DNA from: JBGSOV01 sp964558715
Lineage (GTDB): Bacteria > Patescibacteriota > Gracilibacteria > CAIRYL01 > GCA-016699755
Reading direction: 5' to 3'
Length of the DNA stretch: 27,986 nucleotides
NCBI GenBank assembly: GCA_964558715.1
Contig: CAZLFD010000016.1
Location: 1 to 27,986 of the forward strand
Made by a program: the position numbers and the translations under genes
The notes under the pieces: generated by a model
The model's database searches: none
Told to the model about the DNA's origin: nothing
What the model saw: only the letters and a program-made list of their open reading frames with translations
In this document: in pieces, positions 1-7,275 of the stretch
How the letters are laid out: each line of letters begins with the position of its first letter
Position numbering within the stretch: position 1 is the stretch's first letter

Positions 1-72
1 CACCATTCTTTGTGAGTGAAAGAAAAGTGTCACGGGAATTGGGGCTTAGAAGATTTTTAGTCTTTAAAAAGA

Positions 73-101
73 TTGACAAAAATATAAACAGTATATAGAT
101 T
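73..101 (+). promoter_or_regulatory. Candidate promoter for the 135-aa gene
   Basis: A perfect -35 box TTGACA (73-78) is followed after 17 bp by TAGATT (96-101, 4 of 6 matches to TATAAT). A perfect TATAAT also lies at 107-112 but has no good -35 at the right distance. Either would start transcription 8-20 nt before the ATG at 127, so the leader is very short. The region is very AT-rich, so some of the match may be composition. Confidence 0.5.
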
Positions 102-126
102 ACAAATATAATTTTTTTGACGATTT

Positions 127-534
127 ATGCATCCAAAAATCAGGAAGCGGGCACCACAAATCGATAATGCTGATATTCCAGCATTTATAGAAGCGCAAAA
201 ATGTGACGTGAACCACGTGATTGCACGCATCAGACGTGAATTCGGCGTCGTTTTTAAGACAGCAGATCGGGAAAAATCTTTGGGTAAAGACAAAATAGCT
301 GCCTTCAAAGTTTTTTACGACTCTATTGAAAGGCGACTTGAATATGCGGAAGATCTGATTACTGTGTGGACAACTGTTCGCTTCAATATGGGTAAATTCG
401 ATGATCTACAGCAAAAGATAGAATGTATCTATGCAGCCCTGAATGCTGTAATCGATCCGCTGTATGATGACGCAATTTCTACAGAAGAATTTAAAGCAGT
501 CTTGGAGAGGCTTGAGAATCCTTTAGAGACCTAA
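127..534 (+). CDS. Hypothetical protein, 135 aa
   Basis: I do not recognise this protein. It is soluble, rich in charged residues, with no signal peptide or membrane segment, and most of it should be helical: from about residue 50 to the end, charged and aliphatic residues alternate in an amphipathic pattern. The ATG at 127 has no Shine-Dalgarno sequence but sits just downstream of a promoter-like sequence, which supports this start. No plus-strand partner is adjacent, since the next gene starts about 180 nt further on behind its own promoter. The minus-strand frame at 57-308 overlaps it but reads as low-quality sequence. Function is unknown; I am fairly sure it is a gene because of its promoter and balanced composition. 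Confidence 0.65.
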   Translation: MHPKIRKRAPQIDNADIPAFIEAQKCDVNHVIARIRREFGVVFKTADREKSLGKDKIAAFKVFYDSIERRLEYAEDLITVWTTVRFNMGKFDDLQQKIECIYAALNAVIDPLYDDAISTEEFKAVLERLENPLET

Positions 535-664
535 TCTTTTCTCTGGATCTATTCGCCTTTATGGGTCGCACGCGTTGCCGCCACAGTGGCAATATTATAA
601 GGTGCGTAAGCGAACAGATATCTGGACGTGTAGCACATTCGGTTTCAGGAAAGATAAAGTGTAT

Positions 665-693
665 TTGAAAAATCCGCTAAAATTCTTTATAAT
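665..693 (+). promoter_or_regulatory. Promoter of the 64-aa gene
   Basis: TTGAAA (665-670) and a perfect TATAAT (688-693) are separated by exactly 17 bp. Transcription should start near 700, about 14 nt before the ATG at 714. This is one of the two strongest sigma-70-type promoters in the window. Confidence 0.7.
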
Positions 694-713
694 TACAAAC
701 ACACAGTAAAAAA

Positions 714-908
714 ATGTACCAACAAAAACCGCACCGGGATATGATCGACATCCTTTTCGACTGGCTTATTAAAAAGTCTGAAAGATTGGTCGATTTTCTG
801 ACCGACCTGATCATGAAGAAGCACAAAGAAAAAAAGCGCCAAGATGCTGCTAGCCAGACGGTTATCGATAATCCGAGCGATCGATTCGACGATCATCCAG
901 AAAATTGA
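714..908 (+). CDS. Small hypothetical protein, 64 aa
   Basis: This short protein is not recognised. Residues 9-35 form a probable amphipathic helix (hydrophobic Ile, Leu, Phe and Trp alternating with Asp and Lys), followed by a strongly basic stretch (KKHKEKKR, about 35-42) and a polar, acidic tail. It could lie on a membrane surface or bind a nucleic acid, but nothing proves either. The strong promoter ending at 693 gives a leader of about 14 nt and favours this strand over the overlapping minus-strand frame at 693-896, which has no such support. It ends 64 nt before the convergent 3' end of hflX. Confidence 0.55.
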   Translation: MYQQKPHRDMIDILFDWLIKKSERLVDFLTDLIMKKHKEKKRQDAASQTVIDNPSDRFDDHPEN

Positions 909-972
909 AGATGCACATCTGATTTGTTATTAACTCTACCCCCTCCAGCTTCGCCCTCTCTAGTCTGAGAGC

Positions 973-2106
973 TTAAGGTTTTGGAAATAAGTGATTGCTA
1001 ATAGCCGTTTTGAGCTCTTCAATACCAAAAGCCTTTTTTGTCGAAGTAAATACCGGGCTAAAGGGCTCTGCAACCGCAGGGATGATAAAGTGCGCATTAC
1101 CCTGGAGCGTTTCAATAAAGCCCACTACCTGGTCGGCCTTGTTGAGTACATACATCTTTGGAATATGTGAACAATTTAATTGTTCAATAATGTCTTCTAC
1201 CACGCGGATTTTTTCTAAATACTTCTGGTCTGAAATATCGATGACATGCAGCAAAAAATCCGCTTCCCGTGCTTCTTGGAGCGTGGTTAGAAACGAGCTG
1301 ACGAGATCTGGCGGTAAATCGCGGATGAAGCCGATGGTATCTGCCACGAGTACATTTTTATTGGCATCTGGCAGCCATAGTGAGCCGATCTTTGTTTCGA
1401 GTGTCACAAACAGTGCATCATCGATGCGAATATTTTCTTTTTTGGTCAATGCTTTCATCAGCGACGATTTACCGGCATTGGTATAGCCGACAATGGCAAC
1501 CGTTGACATACCGGTCTGCAGGCGGTTTTTTCGCTGTGAACTCTGCTTTTTCTGCATCACTTCGAGCCGTTTCTTGATGTTCTTGATCTGCGTACGGATA
1601 TGGCGTTTTTCGGCTTCGATCCCTTTCTCTCCCGCACCTCGCGTACCGATACCGGCACCGGCGCGTTCAAACAGCGTGGTCGATTCACGCGCGTAGATTT
1701 TAGGAATCTCATGATACATGCGTGCAAGCTTGATCTGCAGCTTTGCTTCTGGTGCGCTGGCGTGCTGGTCGAAGATATTTAAGATCAAATCTACCCGATC
1801 CCACAGTTTGATTTTTGGAAACTTCTCCCCCAGATTCACATACTGATGCGGCTTCAGTGTTCCATTGATGATTACTAGATCGATTGCATTCTGTTTCACA
1901 TATTCGGCGACTTCATCGATTTTTCCGATACCCAAAAAGGTCTTACCCGACGGGCGGCCGCGTTTTTGAATGATCTTCTCCACTACGATGCCACCGGCAG
2001 TTTTGGCGAGCGAGAGCAACTCGTTGAGGTTTTCTTCAGCCAGGCTGCGTGATGCGGCGCGCGGAATAACATCGAGGACGATTGTTTTTAGCTTTGTGCT
2101 TGTCAT
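973..2106 (-). CDS. hflX: GTPase HflX, ribosome-splitting factor
   Basis: HflX binds the 50S subunit and uses GTP to split stalled or stressed 70S ribosomes. The 377-aa protein has the family layout: an N-terminal HflX domain (about 1-160), a helical linker with a long basic coiled coil (about 160-195), and a G domain with the P-loop GYTNAGKSS (207-215), G3 DTIGF (256-260) and G4 NKAD (322-325). The glycine-rich hinge, usually RGPGETQLE, reads RGAGEKGIE here, and the usual switch I segment TLDPTTR reads TLETKIG. Both are divergent but aligned. The ATG overlaps the stop of the upstream lipoprotein gene by one base (TAATG), so translation is probably coupled. The C-terminal extension of longer HflX proteins is mostly missing. 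Confidence 0.93.
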   Translation of the reverse strand: MTSTKLKTIVLDVIPRAASRSLAEENLNELLSLAKTAGGIVVEKIIQKRGRPSGKTFLGIGKIDEVAEYVKQNAIDLVIINGTLKPHQYVNLGEKFPKIKLWDRVDLILNIFDQHASAPEAKLQIKLARMYHEIPKIYARESTTLFERAGAGIGTRGAGEKGIEAEKRHIRTQIKNIKKRLEVMQKKQSSQRKNRLQTGMSTVAIVGYTNAGKSSLMKALTKKENIRIDDALFVTLETKIGSLWLPDANKNVLVADTIGFIRDLPPDLVSSFLTTLQEAREADFLLHVIDISDQKYLEKIRVVEDIIEQLNCSHIPKMYVLNKADQVVGFIETLQGNAHFIIPAVAEPFSPVFTSTKKAFGIEELKTAISNHLFPKP

Positions 2107-2996
2107 TAAAATTTTTCACTGGGAAATTTTTCAAGATACGCCGTTACCAGCGGCGTTATTTCGGCAAGTGGTTCATCGCCTTCTTCTACATCAATTTCGA
2201 ACATGTGGTGCCCATTTCGCCAAGTGAGCGAGAATTCATCGCGGTAGATATAGCCCTGCTGTGCCAGAATGATTCGCTCGGTGCCAAAGATCTCTTCGGG
2301 GTTGATATCGTCGTAGCTGCCGTTTTCGTAAATCAGGATATCGTAGATGTTCATCACGTATTCTTCGTCGCCTTTGATGTAATGCGCCATAAACTTACCC
2401 GGGGATTCATGCGCTTCGACTTTGGTAAATTTGAACTCACTGACATTTTCTGACAACACCATGGGCAGAATAGTCTCGATTTTTTCTCGATAGAGGCGAA
2501 ACTGCCGCTTTTCTTCAGCACTATAGCTCGATTTGTCGAGCAGTGAAAAATCGTTTTCTTGCAGGCTACTGGGGAACTCTTTGAGATATTTTAAAAGAAA
2601 GGGATTTTGCGCCAACGATTCACCATGCGGAAACCCGAGTGAGATCAGTCGACCGTTATTTTCCCAGAAAGGAAACACACCATTGTCATTGACGATGACA
2701 TACACCTGATTACTCATGAGTTCTTTGGTCTGCGTACTGATGATGGCATCGATGATTCCTTGCCACTCTTCTGCGGTCACTTCAGTTACCGGCTTTACCT
2801 TGACCGTTGGGCTGTGATACGTAGCAGCGCTCTGCGGTTTGCTCTCTGCTGTTGCCGCTGTTTCTTGCGTTTTTGCCCGAGGCGCCTCTGAGAGCTCGAC
2901 TGCCTGATCCTCGCCACTACATGCCGAAAACACGAACAGGCACCCAAGAAGGATTCCTGCTGTCATTGCCCTCAAGCGATAGGTTCTCGGCATCAT
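2106..2996 (-). CDS. Putative lipoprotein of unknown function
   Basis: The N terminus is a typical lipoprotein signal: a basic start (MMPRTYRLR), a hydrophobic stretch (GILLGCLFVF) and a lipobox-like SAC, after which residues turn polar and low-complexity (Ala/Glu/Thr, to about residue 70). The remaining 230 residues form an apparently folded acidic domain with several Trp and Tyr that I do not recognise. I prefer the ATG at 2996 (296 aa); a TTG at 3008 would add four residues before it. The stop overlaps the hflX start by one base, so the two genes form an operon although their roles are not obviously linked. Confidence 0.8.
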   Translation of the reverse strand: MMPRTYRLRAMTAGILLGCLFVFSACSGEDQAVELSEAPRAKTQETAATAESKPQSAATYHSPTVKVKPVTEVTAEEWQGIIDAIISTQTKELMSNQVYVIVNDNGVFPFWENNGRLISLGFPHGESLAQNPFLLKYLKEFPSSLQENDFSLLDKSSYSAEEKRQFRLYREKIETILPMVLSENVSEFKFTKVEAHESPGKFMAHYIKGDEEYVMNIYDILIYENGSYDDINPEEIFGTERIILAQQGYIYRDEFSLTWRNGHHMFEIDVEEGDEPLAEITPLVTAYLEKFPSEKF

Positions 2997-3016
2997 GCAG
3001 TTTTGCAAAAGCTTGC

Positions 3017-3077
3017 GGGAAACAAGAATACACTTCTTATTTCAGCATATTCTTGCCTGAATCTGCAATTGTTTCCC
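3017..3077. repeat. Inverted repeat in the gap before the lipoprotein gene
   Basis: GGGAAACAA (3017-3025) is repeated as its exact reverse complement at 3069-3077, and TTTGCAAA motifs flank both arms (3002-3009 and about 3081-3088), so the symmetry extends imperfectly over about 85 bp. The loop is about 43 nt. It fills the gap between the 191-aa gene and the lipoprotein gene, both on the minus strand. It could be an operator or an mRNA stem in the lipoprotein leader; there is no T run to make it a terminator. Confidence 0.4.
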
Positions 3078-3093
3078 ATTTTTGCAAATGGCC

Positions 3094-3669
3094 TTAATCG
3101 TTTTTGCGTGAGGTGAAGATGCCCAGGCGAGTGAAAACACCTGACCCCACGAGTGCTGCCAATACGAGTAGTACGAATGGGATGAGGATCCAAGCTGCTG
3201 GTCCGGTCGGTGCAGTGTGAAGATCGCCACCTTCCATCATCGACATGGTGATACCAGTCGAGTGGATTGTCATACCTATCAAGCGGATGCCGGCGTCGGT
3301 ACGGGCGATTTCTATTGTTACTTTTTCACCGATTAAATGTGTCAGATTGCTTTTTACATTCAGTGGCACTTCTTTGCCCTCACCGATATTCAGGGTGTAG
3401 GTGAAGTAATCATCCACTGCGCGATCAGATTCTTCGAGTACACCGGTATAATGCGTATCATCCACCTTGCCGATTGCGGGAGTCGTTTCTTCTTCAACGA
3501 CGATACCATCGACATTTTGTGCATAGCTAAAGCCACTATCTGCACCTTGCAGATTCTTTGGCGGTGCGGCAAATGGGTCGAACCCCGGGTCGCGTTGTGC
3601 AAGTGCTGTACCGGCGAATAATCCGATTGTGAGTACAAAAGTGGTAAAAACAGAGGCGAGAGATTTCAT
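3094..3669 (-). CDS. Exported protein with C-terminal membrane anchor, 191 aa
   Basis: A clear signal peptide (about 1-24, ending ALA|Q) is followed by a roughly 125-residue extracytoplasmic region of beta-type composition. After that comes a C-terminal anchor: a TGPAAW motif, a hydrophobic span of about 20 residues (roughly 157-178) and a short basic tail (RKND). The function is not recognised. The (S/T)GP-hydrophobic-basic tail resembles that of the giant repeat protein at 21019-27986. The ATG at 3669 has a promoter-like sequence about 24 nt upstream and no Shine-Dalgarno. The lipoprotein gene lies downstream on the same strand, separated by an inverted repeat. Confidence 0.8.
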   Translation of the reverse strand: MKSLASVFTTFVLTIGLFAGTALAQRDPGFDPFAAPPKNLQGADSGFSYAQNVDGIVVEEETTPAIGKVDDTHYTGVLEESDRAVDDYFTYTLNIGEGKEVPLNVKSNLTHLIGEKVTIEIARTDAGIRLIGMTIHSTGITMSMMEGGDLHTAPTGPAAWILIPFVLLVLAALVGSGVFTRLGIFTSRKND

Positions 3670-3692
3670 TGGTTTAAGAAAACATTCATCCT

Positions 3693-3721
3693 ATAATACC
3701 ACTTTTTATCAGAGAGAACAA
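3693..3721 (-). promoter_or_regulatory. Candidate promoter of the 191-aa exported protein
   Basis: On the minus strand, TTGTTC (3716-3721) and TATTAT (3693-3698, 5 of 6 to TATAAT) are separated by 17 bp. This predicts a leader of about 17 nt before the ATG at 3669. The -35 box is only a half match. Confidence 0.45.
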
Positions 3722-3855
3722 GGGGTTTTTTATTTTTTGCATCATTCTTGTTGTGGGCGCAATTCTGGAGGGTACAGGAATTTTGCCACACGAGGTCATA
3801 TCTTCTTATCCCTACTGATTTCGAGACCCCTGTTTTCTCCCCAGATCACACCAAA

Positions 3856-3890
3856 TGCCCGTTCAGCAAGCTCAGGGCAGACAGGGGTGA
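3856..3890. repeat. GC-rich dispersed element with TGCCC/GGGCA hairpin
   Basis: TGCCC (3856-3860) and GGGCA (3875-3879) bracket a small hairpin around an AGC-AA-GCT core, followed by GACAGGGG. The strings TTC(A/G)GCAAGCTC and GGGCAG(A/G)CAGGG recur at 18919-18973, and a related GGGTAGACAGG occurs at 6945-6955. It lies just beyond the glyS stop in otherwise gene-free sequence (3670-3917). This looks like a small intergenic repeat family rather than coding DNA. Confidence 0.45.
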
Positions 3891-3917
3891 CGCCATTTAG
3901 GTACGTCTGGATACAAC

Positions 3918-5288
3918 TTATTGCAGACTCTTCGTTAAATATTTTTCCAATTCCACAATTTTCACTCGCTCTTGTTTCATGCTGTCGCGGTGGCGCACGG
4001 TTACACTGGCGTCATCTTTGCTCTCGTAATCCACAGTTATGCAGAACGGAGTACCGATCTCATCTTGCCGGCGATAGCGCTTGCCGATCGAGCCGCCATC
4101 GTCATATTCGCCGTTCCAACGGTCGATCAGATCATCGAATATCTCTGTGGCGATCTCCGGTAAACCGTCTTTTTTCATCAGCGGCAATACGGCAAAGGTG
4201 ATTGGCGCGACTGCCGGGCGAAACTTCATCACCGTTCTGGTGCTGCCGTCTTCTAACTCTTCTTCGGTGTAGGCATCGCACATTACCGCCAACACGCTGC
4301 GGTCGACACCAAAAGTCGGCTCTAATACATGCGGCACAAAAGTCTCGTTTGTCTGCGGGTCGCGGTATTTTAATTCTTTCCCGCTAAATTGTTCATGCTG
4401 CTTTAAGTCAAAATCCGTCCGATAGGCGAGCCCGTACAATTCCTTTCTGCCGAAAGGGAAGTCGTATTCAATATCCACTGTACGTTTGCTGTAGTGGCTT
4501 AACTTTTCTTGCGGATGTTCCAGATCGTGGCATTTATCCGCGCTCAGACCGATCAGGTCGCACCACGCTTTCATCTCTGCTTGCCACTTCTCAAACAGCT
4601 GCTCCCAGTCTTTTTCTTCAATAAAATACTCGATTTCCATCTGCTCAAACTCTAATCTCCTAAATATAAAATTGCCGGGAGTGATTTCGTTGCGAAAGGC
4701 TTTTCCGATCTGCGCCACGCCGAATGGTAATTTTACGCGGGTGCTATCGACGATGTTTTTGAATTCCAAGAAAATCGCTTGCGCCGTTTCGGGTCGTAAG
4801 TAGGCGGTACTTTCTTCTCCCGTCTTTGCCATTTGCGTCTCGAACATCAGGTTGAATTTACGCACGTCGGTAAACTCCGCTTTGCCGCAGATTGGGCACT
4901 TGATTCCATTTTCGGTGATCAATGTTGTCACTTCGTCATCCGGTAATCCTTCACAGTCCCGTTTTAGTTGATCTTCTATCAAATGGTCAGCACGCAGGCG
5001 TGCGCCGCAGTTTTTACAATCTACCAGTTGGTCATTAAACCCTTCTACATGGCCACTTGCCTTCCAGGTTTTGGGATGCAGAATAATATCGCCATCGATA
5101 CCCACAATATCCCTCCGTTTATTGACAAACGTATGCCACCAGAGCTGCTTGATCTTGTTCTTCAGCAATACGCCGTACGGCCCGTAAGTGTACGAATTAG
5201 CAAAGCCTCCGTAAATATCTGACCCCTGGTAAATAAAACCACGGCGTTTAGAAAGCGAGACGATCTGATCGAGTGAAGTAGCGGGCAT
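3918..5288 (-). CDS. glyS: Glycyl-tRNA synthetase, single-chain type
   Basis: It charges tRNA-Gly with glycine. The 456-aa length matches the homodimeric class II enzyme of Gram-positives, archaea and eukaryotes (about 460 aa), not the two-subunit GlyQ/GlyS enzyme. Visible hallmarks are the N-terminal RRGFIYQGSDIYGG, HPKTWKASGHVEGF (71-84), zinc-type CxxC pairs at 91-94 and 131-134, LRPETAQ (165-171), motif 2 with FRNEITPGNFIFRR (199-212), and motif 3 with GVDRS near residue 330. The C-terminal anticodon-binding domain ends in the basic RHRDSMKQERV segment. The ATG at 5288 matches the conserved N terminus. A 31-bp palindrome covers the probable -35 region, so expression may be controlled. No T-box leader is visible. 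Confidence 0.96.
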   Translation of the reverse strand: MPATSLDQIVSLSKRRGFIYQGSDIYGGFANSYTYGPYGVLLKNKIKQLWWHTFVNKRRDIVGIDGDIILHPKTWKASGHVEGFNDQLVDCKNCGARLRADHLIEDQLKRDCEGLPDDEVTTLITENGIKCPICGKAEFTDVRKFNLMFETQMAKTGEESTAYLRPETAQAIFLEFKNIVDSTRVKLPFGVAQIGKAFRNEITPGNFIFRRLEFEQMEIEYFIEEKDWEQLFEKWQAEMKAWCDLIGLSADKCHDLEHPQEKLSHYSKRTVDIEYDFPFGRKELYGLAYRTDFDLKQHEQFSGKELKYRDPQTNETFVPHVLEPTFGVDRSVLAVMCDAYTEEELEDGSTRTVMKFRPAVAPITFAVLPLMKKDGLPEIATEIFDDLIDRWNGEYDDGGSIGKRYRRQDEIGTPFCITVDYESKDDASVTVRHRDSMKQERVKIVELEKYLTKSLQ

Positions 5289-5319
5289 GAGGAATTATGA
5301 GTAATACGATGAGCATCCT

Positions 5320-5348
5320 ACTATAAAACCATAATTCGTTCTACCGTT
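5320..5348 (-). promoter_or_regulatory. Candidate glyS promoter
   Basis: On the minus strand, TATAGT (5320-5325, 5 of 6) would be the -10 box, with the -35 position at 5343-5348 reading AACGGT, a poor match. Transcription would begin near 5313, about 25 nt before the ATG. The -35 position lies inside the palindrome at 5338-5368. A weak -35 overlapped by an operator would fit a regulated or activator-dependent promoter. Confidence 0.4.
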
Positions 5349-5368
5349 ATACGGTATAACGGTAGAAC
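5338..5368. repeat. Perfect 31-bp palindrome upstream of glyS
   Basis: Two 15-bp arms, GTTCTACCGTTATAC (5338-5352) and its exact reverse complement (5354-5368), flank a single central G. The symmetry stops abruptly on both sides. It starts 49 bp upstream of the glyS ATG and overlaps the probable -35 region. There is no T run on either side, so it is unlikely to be a terminator; an operator for a dimeric regulator or a recombination site is more plausible. Confidence 0.85.
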
Positions 5369-5660
5369 CCCAGTCTTGAGGAGAATCATTATTTGCAGAA
5401 TCCCATGCTTTCTGTGAAATCTACGTCGTTTGTAATAATAGGAGGCAGGTGCCTCACCCGTAACCTAGCCGGACACCTGCACCTGCGCTCAGTTATATCT
5501 TATGATGTTTTGCGATATTTTATACGATTTAATGGTATTTAATCATGTTTGACACTATTTGTCCCAAATAGTCCAAATACCCAAATTCCAGTCGAGCTCA
5601 AAAAATCGAGACTACACTCTCTGGATTCCTCTTGATACTTACAACTTGCGACTTACTTGT
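5369..5660. other. Gene-free stretch with two further inverted repeats
   Basis: No convincing gene lies here. GCAGGTG (5445-5451) can pair with CACCTGC (5473-5479, with a second partial copy just after it), giving a long-loop hairpin. ACTATTTG (5554-5561) and CAAATAGT (5565-5572) form a perfect short palindrome with a TCC centre. Between them (about 5490-5550) lies AT-rich sequence with loosely repeated units of the type GAT(G/A)TTT and GGTATTTAAT. The 3' end of the Mrs2-like gene is at 5661, so a terminator or a structured RNA is possible, but I recognise neither. Confidence 0.4.
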
Positions 5661-6569
5661 TCACCATACTTTCCTCCGCCGTAAATACACCAAGACACCT
5701 ACAGTAGTGACGAGTGCAAGAAATAGCATCCACACTAGCACTTGATAAAAGGCATGTGGATCGCTTTCGAGGTGACTGCGGAGGTTCATTCCGAATAATC
5801 CTACCACGACCGCCATTGCCGCCATAACCGAGGTCACAAGCGAGACAAACAAATCGAAACGGATAATCGTATTGCGGCGGTTACTCATTTTTAGTGTGAT
5901 GATCTCTTGCGTATCATCGATATTTTCCGATAATTCATCGATGCGATGACTCAAATCTTCATAACGCTCCCAGGCATGTTCCAAAATGTACTCGATCTCT
6001 TCGTCGCGCTCTTCGCTTTCGTCATTAAAACTGAGGGCTTGCATGTCTTCGTCGTCTTTCAGCGTTTCTGTGACCGATTCTTCAATCTCTTCCACAGCGA
6101 TTTGGAGTTTGTTGAGTCGCTTCTTGAGCGCGAGTAATGCCTCTAAATTTTCATCCTGCAACTCTTGCCTGAGCTTACGAAAGAGGCGCACCGAAGCTTT
6201 CTCCATATCTTCATGTGCCTTCGACAGTTTTTGATAGGCATAAAAGAGCGAGGTTTCGAGCACAAGAAAGGGAAAGTAACTCTGTTTATCTGCCGCTTCG
6301 ATCTTCTCTTTTAATACTTCAATCAGCTTTTTGGCTTGCTCTGGCGCATGGACATCAAAAATCATCGCCTTATCGGCACCGATGATCATTTTGATCTCGT
6401 GGATGTTAAAGATAATCGCTTGCTTACGCGGCGTAATGGTTGCCAGTTGTTTAAACGAAAACACCGAGCGCAAGTCGCGCGGGTGCGTGCTGAACTGATC
6501 GGCGATTTCTTTGCGAAACAGGTCGCGCTCTTTTACATTGCCTTTTCTGTCGATTTCGAGAATGTGCAT
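5661..6569 (-). CDS. Mrs2/CorA-family magnesium channel
   Basis: It is predicted to let Mg2+ into the cell as a pentamer. The 302-aa protein has a large charged cytoplasmic N domain (1-235), then two membrane helices (about 241-260 and 275-296) with the pore signature GMN at 260-262 (GLFGMNL) and a basic C-terminal end (RRRKVW). The N domain resembles the eukaryotic Mrs2 branch more than typical bacterial CorA: HPRDLRSV near 29-36, ITPRKQAIIFNIHEIKMII (45-63), and LKDDEDMQAL (170-179), which matches the Mrs2 LLDDDxDM region. The ATG at 6569 fits the family length. It has its own promoter-like sequence and no partner gene. Confidence 0.92.
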   Translation of the reverse strand: MHILEIDRKGNVKERDLFRKEIADQFSTHPRDLRSVFSFKQLATITPRKQAIIFNIHEIKMIIGADKAMIFDVHAPEQAKKLIEVLKEKIEAADKQSYFPFLVLETSLFYAYQKLSKAHEDMEKASVRLFRKLRQELQDENLEALLALKKRLNKLQIAVEEIEESVTETLKDDEDMQALSFNDESEERDEEIEYILEHAWERYEDLSHRIDELSENIDDTQEIITLKMSNRRNTIIRFDLFVSLVTSVMAAMAVVVGLFGMNLRSHLESDPHAFYQVLVWMLFLALVTTVGVLVYLRRRKVW

Positions 6570-6601
6570 GTAGCGTTCTTGTGTTTGAGATAATCAAGCG
6601 T

Positions 6602-6630
6602 ATTATTGCAAAAATAGCCAGAAACAGCAA
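6602..6630 (-). promoter_or_regulatory. Candidate promoter of the Mrs2-like gene
   Basis: On the minus strand, TTGCTG (6625-6630) and AATAAT (6602-6607, 5 of 6) are 17 bp apart, predicting a leader of about 26 nt. The same -35 variant TTGCTG appears in front of leuC. Confidence 0.4.
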
Positions 6631-6900
6631 TCCGAAGCTACCCCTCTTTGTTTTCCAGCAGAGTGCTTAGGGTCTCTACTGGACTGCTAATGCCCTGGGT
6701 ATCAGTTAGAACCTATCTTCCTCCTACGTTTGAAGATTCGTTTCAATATAGTGTTGGACCATTTCCTAGGATTGTAGGTTGCGGACTATATGTTCGTGAT
6801 AGTTGCGCTGCTAAAATCGTGTTGCGAACGAGGGGTAAATTCCGAAATTCACTCCACGAATATATTCATTGGTAGTCATCCAGCATGAGCTATGGTAACG
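6631..6900. other. Gene-free stretch
   Basis: I see no supported gene or RNA here. The only open frame of note (6648-6875, plus) has no promoter, no start context and an implausible composition. The stretch ends at the hairpins that belong to the transposase remnant. Confidence 0.4.
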
Positions 6901-6967
6901 GAACACATAGGGGCTAACCTATGTGTTCGCCCGCGAGATAGTCAGGGTAGACAGGTGAGTCTGCCCC
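6901..6967. repeat. Two REP-like hairpins at the end of the transposase remnant
   Basis: GAACACATAGG (6901-6911) pairs perfectly with CCTATGTGTTC (6918-6928) around a 6-nt loop. Next to it, GGGTAGAC (6945-6952) pairs with GTCTGCCC (6959-6966) with one G-U pair. Adjacent hairpins of this kind are typical of the REP sequences that accompany RAYT transposases. The transposase reading frame stops inside the first hairpin. Confidence 0.6.
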
Positions 6968-7275
6968 TACGCCCGTATTCTCCGCAGTGTTAGGCGGTTG
7001 CTTGATTACCACAATAGTATGGAAATGGTTCGGCATGACGACAAAACTATCTATTCTGCAGGCCTGAATTTTTTTATAGGAATTTTTTGCCACCATTTCT
7101 GCACCATTTTTCCCGCTTCATGCAATTCTATGACTCCATTCACGATTTTTCCAAACAGACACATTCGTTCATGCGCACAGATTGTTACGAGATATACTCC
7201 ATCGGCGCAAACACGTTTATTATTCATGTGGGCAAGATGGAAGCCTGCATTTATGGGTAAATAACCAGAAAACAA
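6914..7275 (-). pseudogene. Broken REP-associated tyrosine transposase (RAYT, IS200-like Y1 family)
   Basis: Two minus-strand frames together give the N-terminal half of a Y1 transposase. The first (7275-7051) carries VYLVTICAHERMCLFGKIV and EAGKMVQKWWQKIP. The second (7096-6914) carries IDSFVVMPNHFHTIVVIKQ, the family's HUH-type metal-binding motif. They overlap and are joined only by a frameshift, probably one base lost, perhaps in the T7 run at 7069-7075. The C-terminal part with the catalytic tyrosine region is absent; the frame runs into REP-like hairpins instead. The remnant overlaps the last codons of comEC, and may have supplied them. It cannot be active as it stands. Confidence 0.8.

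Noticed and set aside
3629..4201. 190-codon plus-strand frame
   Set aside because: It is antisense to the ends of the 191-aa gene and glyS, has no promoter, and has an implausible Ser/Arg/Cys-rich composition.
6648..6875. 75-codon plus-strand frame
   Set aside because: No promoter, no recognisable segment, odd composition; treated as chance.
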